From contig NZ_CP151726.1 in NCBI RefSeq assembly GCF_038443385.1, forward strand, positions 8,742,001 through 8,806,000: a stretch of DNA of 64,000 nt, given 5' to 3'. Made by a program: the position numbers and the translations under genes. The notes beneath the pieces are model-generated. The model made no database searches. It had not been told where the DNA came from and saw only the letters and a program-made list of their open reading frames with translations. This DNA comes from Stieleria varia. Its GTDB lineage: Bacteria > Planctomycetota > Planctomycetia > Pirellulales > Pirellulaceae. Shown in pieces: positions 56,017 through 64,000 of this stretch; the stretch's first letter is position 1, and each line of letters starts with the position of its first letter.

Positions 56017-59000
56017 ATGAACATCTTGTCACGCCGTATCAACAAGAAGACTCGCCAACGCAAAATGCTTCGTCGGCGTCGATTCTCTCGACTGGAGACG
56101 CTTGAAGCAAGACAACTGCTCGCTGGTGATATCAGCGGAGGAATCTACAACGACCTCAATGGCGACGGTGTTCGCGACCAGGGAGAGGACGGTCTGGCAA
56201 ATTGGACGGTGTTCTTGGATCAAAATCAAAGCGGAACGCTCGATGCAGGAGAACCGTCTGCGTTGACCAATGCCGACGGCGAGTACTTCTTTGGCGGCCT
56301 TTCGGCAGGTGACTACCGAGTGGCCGAACTTGTACGTTCGGGATGGACTCCGACGAATCCCGCGTCCGGCTTTCAAGACGTGACATTGTCAGATGGTCAA
56401 TCAAAGACCGTCAACTTTTTGAATCAAGGCAGCGGTGGGACGGGCGTCATCACGGGGAATGTCTGGCGCGACATCAACAACAATGGCATCCAGGATCCTG
56501 AGGACACTGGGCTGGCGGGATGGACGCTGTACCTGGACCTCAATGGAGACAAAGTACTTGATCCTGAAGAACCATTTGTCCTGACCGATGGCAACGGGGA
56601 CTACTCATTCACCGGACTATTGGGCGGCGGCGGTACCAGTGCGATCGACTACGAAGTCACCATCGTCTTTCCCACCGGCTGGGAGCCCAAGGACGAAAAC
56701 ATCACTGCCGCAGTCATCGACGGACAAACAACATCCGGCATCGATTTTTCGAATTGGCCCGATCCTGAACAGACAACGTCAATCAGCGGTCGAGTGTTCA
56801 ACGATCTCAATGGCAATGGTGTGCTCAATGCGGGTGAATCGGGGCTTGGTGGCTGGATCGTATTTGCCGATATGAACCTGAACGGCGTCCGTGATACGGG
56901 TGAAGTGTTTGGAACGACCTCAAGCAGTGGGAACTACTCGCTGACCGGCCTTGAATCGGGGAACCTACGAATCACAGTCGCCCAGCACCTCGACTACAAG
57001 TCGACTTCGCCAGCTTCGGGATTCCGGAATGTAAACCTTGTTCCTGGGGTGCCTGTCAGTGGCGTCAATTTCGGCGCTCAACTGCGCACGGATGCCGCGA
57101 TCGGAGGTGTGATTTATGTCGATCGTGACAAAGACGGAACCCGGGATCCAGGGGAAGAAGGTTTACCAGGTATCACCGTTTACTTGGATGTTGACAACAG
57201 CGGTTCGCTGACGGCAGGCGATCCGAGCATGGTCACGGGCGAGGACTTTTTCTACACGCCCGATGTCGATGAAGCGGGGGCCTATCGCTTTGAGAAACTG
57301 GGCGGCGGGACGTATGTGGTGCGTCAGATCGTGCCACCAGAGCTTGATTCGCCAGGCTCCGAAATCGAGCACAGCGTGACGGTCGGTCCCGCGGATGACA
57401 TCAGCGATCTGGAACTGGGTGATGAATATCGCCCCAGTGAAATTCACGGCATCAAATTTGAAGACGCAAACGGCAACGGATTGCGTGATCCGGGCGAACC
57501 CGGTATCGAAGGGGTGACGATCTTCATCGACTTGAATCGTGACAACGTGTTTGACGACGCAGTGGAGCCATCGACACAGACACTTGCCGATGGTTCGTAC
57601 TCCTTTGTTGGGCTCGAAGCGGATGCCTACATTGTTCGCGAGATCGTTCCCGCTGGCTTTGTACAAACCTTTCCATCAACCGAAAGTGGAATTCTCTGGC
57701 CAGAGGGAGTCAGCAACGCAGCGGTTGGCAATGTGACGCCGACGTTGATCGAGACTTCTCTCGCGAAGGATGAGACGTATACGCAAACGGTCAGTCTGAC
57801 GCTGCCAACCACCGGTGCGCTGACGAACCTGGTCGATGTGTTTTTGCTGTTCGATGACACCGGCAGCTTCACATCGAACAGCCCAATCGTGCGAGCTGCT
57901 TTTCCAAATATCATCTCGCAACTGCAAACCAAACTGCCGGGAATTGACCTTGGGTTTGGAGTCGGTCGGCTGGAAGAGTACGGCGGGTTTGCCTCGGAGT
58001 ACGGAGCGGGACGCCCATTCACACTCAATCAACCGATCATCGCGTCGGACGTCAGTGGATTCTCGGCATCAATCCAATCCGCACTCGACCATGTTGCCCC
58101 AGGTTACGGTGGTGACGGACCTGAGACGGTGATCGAAGCACTTTACCAAATGGTCAGTGGTGCCGGATTCGATGGCAATAACAATGGATCGCTGCTTGAT
58201 AGTGGGGCAGCGGGATTGTTGTCGACGCAAACGAGTCCTGGCAACAGTGGCGATGTTCCCGCGTTCTCCTCTTTTACGCCAGATCCGGCAAACGGTGTCT
58301 TGCCGGCATCCGGAACGATTGGCGGAGCTGGCTTTCGCTCGGGTGCCCTGCCGATCATCATCACCGCGACCGATACCGGATTCGCGTATCAGCCCAAAGG
58401 CGAAACCAGCATTGTCGGCATCGACGGCTTGTCCGTCCCCGTGTCTCAATTGACCGCAGCATCGCGGGGCTCATCACCTTTTGGCGCGGGGGCTGGGATT
58501 CAAGAAACCGTTACCGGGCTCAATGCCCTCGGGGCCTTGGTCATTGGACTCGGCACCACGGACTCGCCATCATCTGCACCGCGGCAGGGACTGGAGGCTC
58601 TCGCCAATCTGACCGGTGCGATCAATCGCACGACCAACACCATCGACAACGGCACGGCCGACGCGATCGCCCCGAATGATCCGTTCTACTTTAAGATTGG
58701 TAGCGGTGGTGATCCACTGGTGGGCAACATCGCCGACGGCATCGTCGCGGCGATCGATGGTGCCGTGACCTCCGTCAACGTCAATGTCACGCTGCGTGCG
58801 TCCGATCCACGTGTCCACCTCAGTTTTGATCCGGGAGTGATCAACGGACTTGGCGCGGGCGATACCGCAACGTTTGACGTGACTTTTACCGGTGACGGTC
58901 GACCACATCGTTTTGATCTGCAGTTCATCCGCGAGGGCACCGATGTCGTGCTCGGGTCGATCCCCGTCGTTTTGGGCACGCCCGTCGAAGGTGACGGCTA

Positions 59001-61374
59001 CGAATATGAAGACTGTGAGGATGGGGAACATAGCCAGGAAGTCAACTTCGGAAATCAGCGGATTGACGGGATCACTCCCAACGTTGCACCAAGCTTTACA
59101 GTCGGTGCCGATCAACTTGTGATGGAAGACGCAGGACCGCAAACGGTGACGGGCTGGGCGACCAACGTCAGCCCTGGTCCCGCCAGCGAGTCGACTCAGT
59201 TGATCGATTTCATCGTCAGCACTGACAACAACGGACTGTTCGCGATTCAGCCGACGGTCGCTCCCGATGGCACACTGACGTTCTCGCCTGCTGCTGATGC
59301 CTTCGGCTCGTCAATCGTGACCATTCAAGCTCATGATGATGGCGGTACGGCTTTGGGGGGCATGAACACGAGTGCTGCCCAGACCTTTGTGATCGAGGTG
59401 AGCCCGGTCAACGATGCCCCAATCGGGCTTCCTATCATTCTCGCCCAAACGATCGACGGCACGGGCTCAATCACCCTGACTGAACCGACGAATGTTCAAA
59501 GCGGCAACCTGCTCACGGTCGACACCTCTGGCATCAGCGACGCCGATGGATTGGGCACATTCAGCTTTCAATGGTTGCGTGATGGAATTGCGGTCACAGC
59601 AGCATCGAGCGACACCTACCTCGTCAGCGAAACGGACGTGGACGCTCGAATTAGCGTGCAGGTGAGCTATACCGACGGAGACGGAACCCTGGAAACCCTG
59701 ACGAGTGCCGAAGTCGGCCCTGTCAGCGCTGCCAACTCGGCACCCATGGGGGACGTACTGGTGGTAGGCACACTGACAGAGGACGAAGTCTTGACTGCGG
59801 ACACCAGCGGAATCACGGACGCTGATGGTTTGGGTGCATTCAGTTTCCTTTGGAGCAACGGTGCGACGACCCCCTCGATCACTCTGGGCGACTCGGATGT
59901 AGGTCAAAACATCGGAGTGACGGTTAGCTACACCGATGGCGGAGGAAAACTGGAGCATGTGGCCAGTTCGATCGTTGGGCCAGTCGCCAATGTCAATGAT
60001 GCCCCCACAGGCGAAGTCATCGTTCTCGGGACACCCCAAAATGGGCAGGTGTTGACCGCGGACGCCAGTGGTGTCTCTGATCCGGATGGCCTGGGAATGT
60101 TCAGCTACGCCTGGAGCAACGGTGCAACGACACAGTCGATCACCTTGGGTGATTCCGATGTTGGGCAGAACATTTCCGTTGCCGTCAGCTACACCGATGG
60201 ACACGGCACCAACGAAGGGCCCCTGACAAGTGTCCCTACAGCGGCAGTTACCGACATTGCATCGGCGGGACCAAAGTTCTTTGTAGTCGATCAGTCGCAG
60301 CGAAGAGTCTTTGAATACGACACAGACGGCAATGCTCTCGAGAACGATCGATTGGACAAAGAAGGCGAGAAGCCTCGCGGCATCGCTGCAAACGCAGACG
60401 GGTCGCTGTCTTGGGTTGTCGACGGTGATGGCGAAGTCTTTGTCTATAACCAAGACCATGAACTACTCGGATCGTGGAAACTCAAGGAGATCGATAAACC
60501 GGAGGGGGTTACTGTCCACGGTGATGACTTGTGGATCGTTGATCGTGAAAACGATCGCGTCCACTTCTTCGCCGGGGGTGCACTGCGTCGATCTGGAAAA
60601 GCCGAGTCCACATCGAGTTTCCGACTCGATCGCGCCAACCGTAACCCAATGGATGTCGTTACCGATGGAGTCAACCTTTGGGTCGTCAATGACACACGAG
60701 GCGTTGACAAAGTCTTCCGGTATGACATGCAGGGAGTGCTGGAAGGAAGTTGGCAAATCGACGCTGCGAATGCGAAACCGACCGGACTGACAATCGACCC
60801 CAGTGACGTCAGCCACATCTGGATTGTCGACTCCCGTAGCGACTCGGTGTATCAGTACGACCAAGCAGCCGGTCGTGTCTCAGGAAGCCAGGATGCGAAC
60901 GCTTCTTTCAAGCTTGCTGAATCCAATCGGAACCCGCAAGGAATCGCCGATCCGTTGGCATCAGTCGCAATGGGAGGGGCCAGAAAATGGACGAAGCTTG
61001 GAAGCTCAGCTGACGATTCAGTGATTGCCTGGAATAACGTCATCAGCCCGTTGGATGCAAACGACGATGGCGATGTCTCCGCGTTGGACGCGTTGGTCGT
61101 CGTCAACCATCTCGGCAAAGGCCGAGCGACGAGCGTGGCCGATTTGGACGTCGATGCTCCATTCGTGGATACGAACGCTGATGGACTGGTCACGGCCCGC
61201 GACGCGTTGGTCATTGTCAACTCGCTCAAACGACAAACCCATGCGTTCAACGCTGAGTCCATCGACAGCGTGATCAGCAAGTTGGCTGACCGTGAGGATG
61301 AGAGATTCACGTTTGAGAATGATTTCGACGACATCCTCGCCCTCATCTCCAGGGGCGGATCGCGACGCGATTGA
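56017..61374 (+). CDS. Giant secreted protein: SdrD-B domains, VWA, cadherin-like, NHL-like, dockerin
   Basis: 1785 residues from the ATG at 56017 (MNILSRRINKKTRQRKMLRRRRFSRLETLEARQLLAGD): a strongly basic leader and the LEARQLLAGD tag common to exported giant proteins of planctomycetes. Residues about 40-560: four or five SdrD-B/Cna-B-like repeats (GGIYNDLNGDGVRDQGEDGLANWTVFLD; VYVDRDKDGTRDPGEEGLPG). About 605-850: a von Willebrand A fold (VDVFLLFDDTGSFTSNSP). About 1030-1400: cadherin-like repeats with PVNDAP and NDAPTGEV. About 1420-1640: six-bladed NHL-like repeats (FVVDQSQRRVFEYD). C-terminal dockerin (DANDDGDVSALDALVVVNHL). Adhesin or matrix role inferred. Confidence 0.85.
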   Translation: MNILSRRINKKTRQRKMLRRRRFSRLETLEARQLLAGDISGGIYNDLNGDGVRDQGEDGLANWTVFLDQNQSGTLDAGEPSALTNADGEYFFGGLSAGDYRVAELVRSGWTPTNPASGFQDVTLSDGQSKTVNFLNQGSGGTGVITGNVWRDINNNGIQDPEDTGLAGWTLYLDLNGDKVLDPEEPFVLTDGNGDYSFTGLLGGGGTSAIDYEVTIVFPTGWEPKDENITAAVIDGQTTSGIDFSNWPDPEQTTSISGRVFNDLNGNGVLNAGESGLGGWIVFADMNLNGVRDTGEVFGTTSSSGNYSLTGLESGNLRITVAQHLDYKSTSPASGFRNVNLVPGVPVSGVNFGAQLRTDAAIGGVIYVDRDKDGTRDPGEEGLPGITVYLDVDNSGSLTAGDPSMVTGEDFFYTPDVDEAGAYRFEKLGGGTYVVRQIVPPELDSPGSEIEHSVTVGPADDISDLELGDEYRPSEIHGIKFEDANGNGLRDPGEPGIEGVTIFIDLNRDNVFDDAVEPSTQTLADGSYSFVGLEADAYIVREIVPAGFVQTFPSTESGILWPEGVSNAAVGNVTPTLIETSLAKDETYTQTVSLTLPTTGALTNLVDVFLLFDDTGSFTSNSPIVRAAFPNIISQLQTKLPGIDLGFGVGRLEEYGGFASEYGAGRPFTLNQPIIASDVSGFSASIQSALDHVAPGYGGDGPETVIEALYQMVSGAGFDGNNNGSLLDSGAAGLLSTQTSPGNSGDVPAFSSFTPDPANGVLPASGTIGGAGFRSGALPIIITATDTGFAYQPKGETSIVGIDGLSVPVSQLTAASRGSSPFGAGAGIQETVTGLNALGALVIGLGTTDSPSSAPRQGLEALANLTGAINRTTNTIDNGTADAIAPNDPFYFKIGSGGDPLVGNIADGIVAAIDGAVTSVNVNVTLRASDPRVHLSFDPGVINGLGAGDTATFDVTFTGDGRPHRFDLQFIREGTDVVLGSIPVVLGTPVEGDGYEYEDCEDGEHSQEVNFGNQRIDGITPNVAPSFTVGADQLVMEDAGPQTVTGWATNVSPGPASESTQLIDFIVSTDNNGLFAIQPTVAPDGTLTFSPAADAFGSSIVTIQAHDDGGTALGGMNTSAAQTFVIEVSPVNDAPIGLPIILAQTIDGTGSITLTEPTNVQSGNLLTVDTSGISDADGLGTFSFQWLRDGIAVTAASSDTYLVSETDVDARISVQVSYTDGDGTLETLTSAEVGPVSAANSAPMGDVLVVGTLTEDEVLTADTSGITDADGLGAFSFLWSNGATTPSITLGDSDVGQNIGVTVSYTDGGGKLEHVASSIVGPVANVNDAPTGEVIVLGTPQNGQVLTADASGVSDPDGLGMFSYAWSNGATTQSITLGDSDVGQNISVAVSYTDGHGTNEGPLTSVPTAAVTDIASAGPKFFVVDQSQRRVFEYDTDGNALENDRLDKEGEKPRGIAANADGSLSWVVDGDGEVFVYNQDHELLGSWKLKEIDKPEGVTVHGDDLWIVDRENDRVHFFAGGALRRSGKAESTSSFRLDRANRNPMDVVTDGVNLWVVNDTRGVDKVFRYDMQGVLEGSWQIDAANAKPTGLTIDPSDVSHIWIVDSRSDSVYQYDQAAGRVSGSQDANASFKLAESNRNPQGIADPLASVAMGGARKWTKLGSSADDSVIAWNNVISPLDANDDGDVSALDALVVVNHLGKGRATSVADLDVDAPFVDTNADGLVTARDALVIVNSLKRQTHAFNAESIDSVISKLADREDERFTFENDFDDILALISRGGSRRD

Positions 61375-61582
61375 CCCCTAGGGATACTTACTCAGGGTTG
61401 TGGCTTTGGAACATTGCCTGAATGCATCTCCCAAAGCCCGTTTGCGAGGAAACGGCGAAAGTCGCGGGACCGGGCGCAAATCAGTGATTTTTGGGCAAAT
61501 CGCGATTTTCCCGGCCCTGTTCGGCTGGCGGCTGAGTTTTTAGACTGGCAACTCCAGATCCTTTCCCGCAACGAACAAAGAC

Positions 61583-62383
61583 ATGGCGACCCCACGAGTC
61601 CTGGTGTTACGTGCCCCCGGCACCAATTGCGACGTAGAAACCGCGCACGCATTTCAGCTTGCCGGTGCCCAAGCCGAGAGCGTCCACGTCAATCGGCTGA
61701 TCGAAAACCCCGCGCTCAAGGATCGCTACCAAATCCTCTGTGTTCCCGGCGGGTTCAGCTACGGCGATGACATTGCCGCCGGCCGCATCCTGGCGACCCG
61801 GCTGCGACGCCACCTCGCCGATCTCGTGGACACCTTTGTCCACGGGAGTGGTGACCGACTGGTTCTGGGAATCTGCAATGGCATGCAGGTGCTGATGCGT
61901 CTGGGCGTCTTGACCGAGGGCGTCGGAAACGGCGCATCAGAGCCCGCCACGCTGACGTGGAACAACCACGGACGATTCGAGGATCGCTGGGTGCACTTGG
62001 CCACGCACGGCAGCTCCTGCGTTTTCTTGCGTGACATCGAACACATGTATCTGCCGATGGCCCACGCGGAGGGCAAGTTTGTCGCGGCCAATGATGCCAC
62101 GCTGGGGCAGTTGCGTGAGGCGGGACGTCTGTGTCTGCGCTACGCGGATGGTGAAGCCGGAGGCGTCCAGGACGAAATCTTGAATTTCCCCGCCAACCCC
62201 AACGGGGCCGACGCCAACGTGGCCGGCGTTTGCGATGCCAGTGGTCGCGTGTTCGGCTTGATGCCGCACCCAGAACGCCACCTGCTAGCCACCCACCACC
62301 CATTCTGGACTCGACGCGATGTCCAACCGGAACACGGTGACGGTATGAAACTGTTCCAAAACGGTGTGGACTGGTTCGCGTAG
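61583..62383 (+). CDS. purQ: Phosphoribosylformylglycinamidine synthase, glutaminase subunit
   Basis: 266 residues. RVLVLRAPGTNCDVETAHAFQLAGA, CVPGGFSYGDDIAAGRILA, LVLGICNGMQVLMRLGVL with the catalytic Cys, and GLMPHPERH with the catalytic His: a class I glutamine amidotransferase of the PurQ type. It supplies ammonia to PurL in step 4 of purine synthesis. PurL and PurS are not in the window. The start ATG fits the family N-terminus. Confidence 0.95.
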   Translation: MATPRVLVLRAPGTNCDVETAHAFQLAGAQAESVHVNRLIENPALKDRYQILCVPGGFSYGDDIAAGRILATRLRRHLADLVDTFVHGSGDRLVLGICNGMQVLMRLGVLTEGVGNGASEPATLTWNNHGRFEDRWVHLATHGSSCVFLRDIEHMYLPMAHAEGKFVAANDATLGQLREAGRLCLRYADGEAGGVQDEILNFPANPNGADANVAGVCDASGRVFGLMPHPERHLLATHHPFWTRRDVQPEHGDGMKLFQNGVDWFA

Positions 62384-62430
62384 TCAGCCAAGCCATTGTC
62401 GCTCGACGTTCCACGTCGATAGCGGACACA

Positions 62431-63999
62431 TCACTTGGAGTCGACGAGGCCTTTGGTGGTGAAGTTCGACGTCATCAACGCGGTGCTGGATCGGGCGCCA
62501 GGGCCTTGGTTTTCGCTCGGCTTCTGCATGAACTCGGGAAATCGAGTGCTGCCAAAGATCGACAGATTGGGCTTCTTGCCCGCTTCGTCGAGTGCCTGTT
62601 GCATGGTTTGCCCTCGTTTTGTGGCCAATATTCCAGGCACGTTGCTGCTGCTGCGTGACCAAAGATCTTTGCCCTGCCACTGCAGCTTCACCCTCGACTC
62701 ATACTTGTTGACGATGTAGGAGCCCGCAGCGATATAGCTGACGGCCTCCTGTTTGGGGCCGGTGATCGTCGCCACCACCTTGATCGGCGAGCCGGCGGAG
62801 ATTTTGTAGCCTGAATCCGCGATGGATTTTTCAAGTCCCTGCTGTACTTCAGCGCGGTGCTGTCCGCTCACGCCCGAGACATCGATGGCGACTTCACATC
62901 CTGGGTGCACCAGGAACATCGTGGGGTCCGACTGAGCCTTTTCCAGCATGGCTTTCGCTGCGGGATGGGGAAATTCGGCAGACACGAATACGCCATGATC
63001 CCCGGCTTGGACGGCAATGAAGGAAACACCGCCGATGGTGCTGATCGAACTGGCTCCGCTGTACTGACAGACTTGGATCCGGGTCGGCAGGTGTACTAAC
63101 AGCGAGTCATCCAGCAACGCGTAGTCATTGTTAGGAAAAGACAGACCACGAGTGGCAACGGGTCCCTTGGCCAAGGCAAACTCCTCGGCCCATTGTCCTG
63201 ACTGGACGTCCAGAACACGAATGTCGGAATTCGACGTGAATAGCAACCGCGTTCCGTCTTCGCTCCATTGCAATTTGGGCCACCCAACCGTGGTGCCTTT
63301 GTCCAACGACAAGCTGCCCAGGACTTGGGCCGAATCCAAGTCCATCACCGCAACCGTTTTGTCATCGACAAGGGCCAATCGTTTGCGGTCCGTGGAAACG
63401 GCCAATGCAAAGTTGCGTTCGTTCAAGCGTGCGTGCCAAATGGGCTCGCGTGTTGCGATTCGCCACAACACCAAGTGCCCTTTATCGCTCATGGTCAACA
63501 AGTTGTTTCCGTTGACGGGAAAGGCTTGCAGGACATCGGCATTGGCGATCTTGCCAAAGTCCTTCTTATCCTTGGGGTAAGGCACCCAACTCGGTGTGCG
63601 TTGGATTGACTTTCCGGTCACTCGCCAAATCTGCAATTGGTCTTTGGTCTCTCCATCATCACGGCGACCATCACTGTTACCCACCATCAAAACATCGTTT
63701 CCGCTGTCCAGCAAAGTCAGCGGGCGCATGTCGGCTTGGACAGGCTCCGCTGCAATTGCACGTCCCGATTCCAGATCAACCAATGTCAGTCGAGACATGG
63801 TTTGAGGAACCGTGAAAGAAACGGTGTAACCCAATGCGGCACGACGACAGAACGGATTGACCGTCATCGAGTGCATGCGTTCGTGAAAATTACTCTTCGG
63901 GCCCAACGTCACCGGCTTGGATTCAAACGCTAGGGCGTTGGACACCACCGGAACGTTCCACGCGACGTCGTTGACGATGGTCACTTGCCTCGCTGCATC
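62431..63999 (-). CDS. WD40-like repeat protein, 5' end outside the window
   Basis: At least 522 codons; the frame is open to the window edge, so the true start is missing (the GTG at 63984 is internal or doubtful). The visible part has WD40/YVTN-like blades (LQIWRVTGKSIQRTPSW; GHLVLWRIATREPIWHARL; RLALVDDKTVAVMDLDSAQVLGSLSL; RLLFTSNSDIRVLDVQSG) and a C-terminal region with GCEVAIDVSGVSGQHRAEVQQGLEKSIADSGYKI and VVATITGPKQEAVSYIAAGSYIV. Beta-propeller scaffold; planctomycetes carry many. Function unknown. Confidence 0.8.
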   Translation of the reverse strand, partial: DAARQVTIVNDVAWNVPVVSNALAFESKPVTLGPKSNFHERMHSMTVNPFCRRAALGYTVSFTVPQTMSRLTLVDLESGRAIAAEPVQADMRPLTLLDSGNDVLMVGNSDGRRDDGETKDQLQIWRVTGKSIQRTPSWVPYPKDKKDFGKIANADVLQAFPVNGNNLLTMSDKGHLVLWRIATREPIWHARLNERNFALAVSTDRKRLALVDDKTVAVMDLDSAQVLGSLSLDKGTTVGWPKLQWSEDGTRLLFTSNSDIRVLDVQSGQWAEEFALAKGPVATRGLSFPNNDYALLDDSLLVHLPTRIQVCQYSGASSISTIGGVSFIAVQAGDHGVFVSAEFPHPAAKAMLEKAQSDPTMFLVHPGCEVAIDVSGVSGQHRAEVQQGLEKSIADSGYKISAGSPIKVVATITGPKQEAVSYIAAGSYIVNKYESRVKLQWQGKDLWSRSSSNVPGILATKRGQTMQQALDEAGKKPNLSIFGSTRFPEFMQKPSENQGPGARSSTALMTSNFTTKGLVDSK

Positions 64000-64000
64000 C

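Noticed and set aside
1..64000. tRNA or rRNA genes
   Set aside because: I saw no cloverleaf with a GTTCRANNC arm in proper context and no rRNA-like sequence; the GTTC motifs found belong to attC sites. A tRNA scan would settle it.

Overview
The window reads as planctomycete DNA, most like Rhodopirellula or another Pirellulaceae. The signs are an ECF sigma factor fused by overlap to a Ser/Thr kinase gene, huge secreted proteins with an N-terminal LEARQLLAGD-type tag and C-terminal dockerin repeats, small proteins starting with an NPYxxP tag, and GC-rich palindromic repeats around the housekeeping genes. The identification is inference from these traits, not from a database match.

Positions 1-34075 are a chromosomal integron cassette array. 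I count about 50 attC-like sites. An integron integrase gene (intI, 34304-35691, plus strand) lies at the right end with an attI site (about 34070-34140) and a near-consensus outward promoter (34148-34176, minus strand) that would transcribe the cassettes leftwards. Almost every cassette gene is on the minus strand, carries its attC at its left end and is followed at once by the next cassette. The cassettes encode mostly small secreted, lipo- or membrane proteins of unknown function, plus two toxin-antitoxin pairs, a SUFU-domain (immunity-like) protein, a PIN-like nuclease candidate, a protein with an EF-Ts-type UBA domain, an LRR protein, an SGNH hydrolase, and DUF4177- and DUF3806-like proteins. 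Two cassettes without a convincing gene recur eight times each: type A (about 222 bp) and type B (about 420 bp). Type A has an unusual attC core, GATC instead of GAAC/GTTC. Two near-full IS91-like elements (HUH transposase plus tyrosine recombinase) and one deleted copy all sit exactly at an attC core GAAC. intI itself is split into two frames overlapping at GTGA; the split lies outside the part homologous to IntI1.

Positions 35692-36184 hold repeats and a strong terminator that close the integron. To the right is ordinary chromosome: agmatine deiminase and an alpha/beta hydrolase (minus strand); an hpf-ptsN-ptsH-ptsI block (ribosome hibernation and an incomplete regulatory PTS); a TIGR03936-type gene next to RNase E/G; an SDR reductase overlapping a UbiA prenyltransferase; a palindrome-rich spacer; a two-gene RNA repair operon (RNA ligase plus HD-polynucleotide kinase); an ECF sigma/Ser-Thr kinase pair; a secreted matrixin-like protease with a Pro-Thr-Asn repeat linker and dockerin; a 1785-residue secreted multidomain protein; purQ; and the 3' part of a WD40-like gene cut by the window edge.
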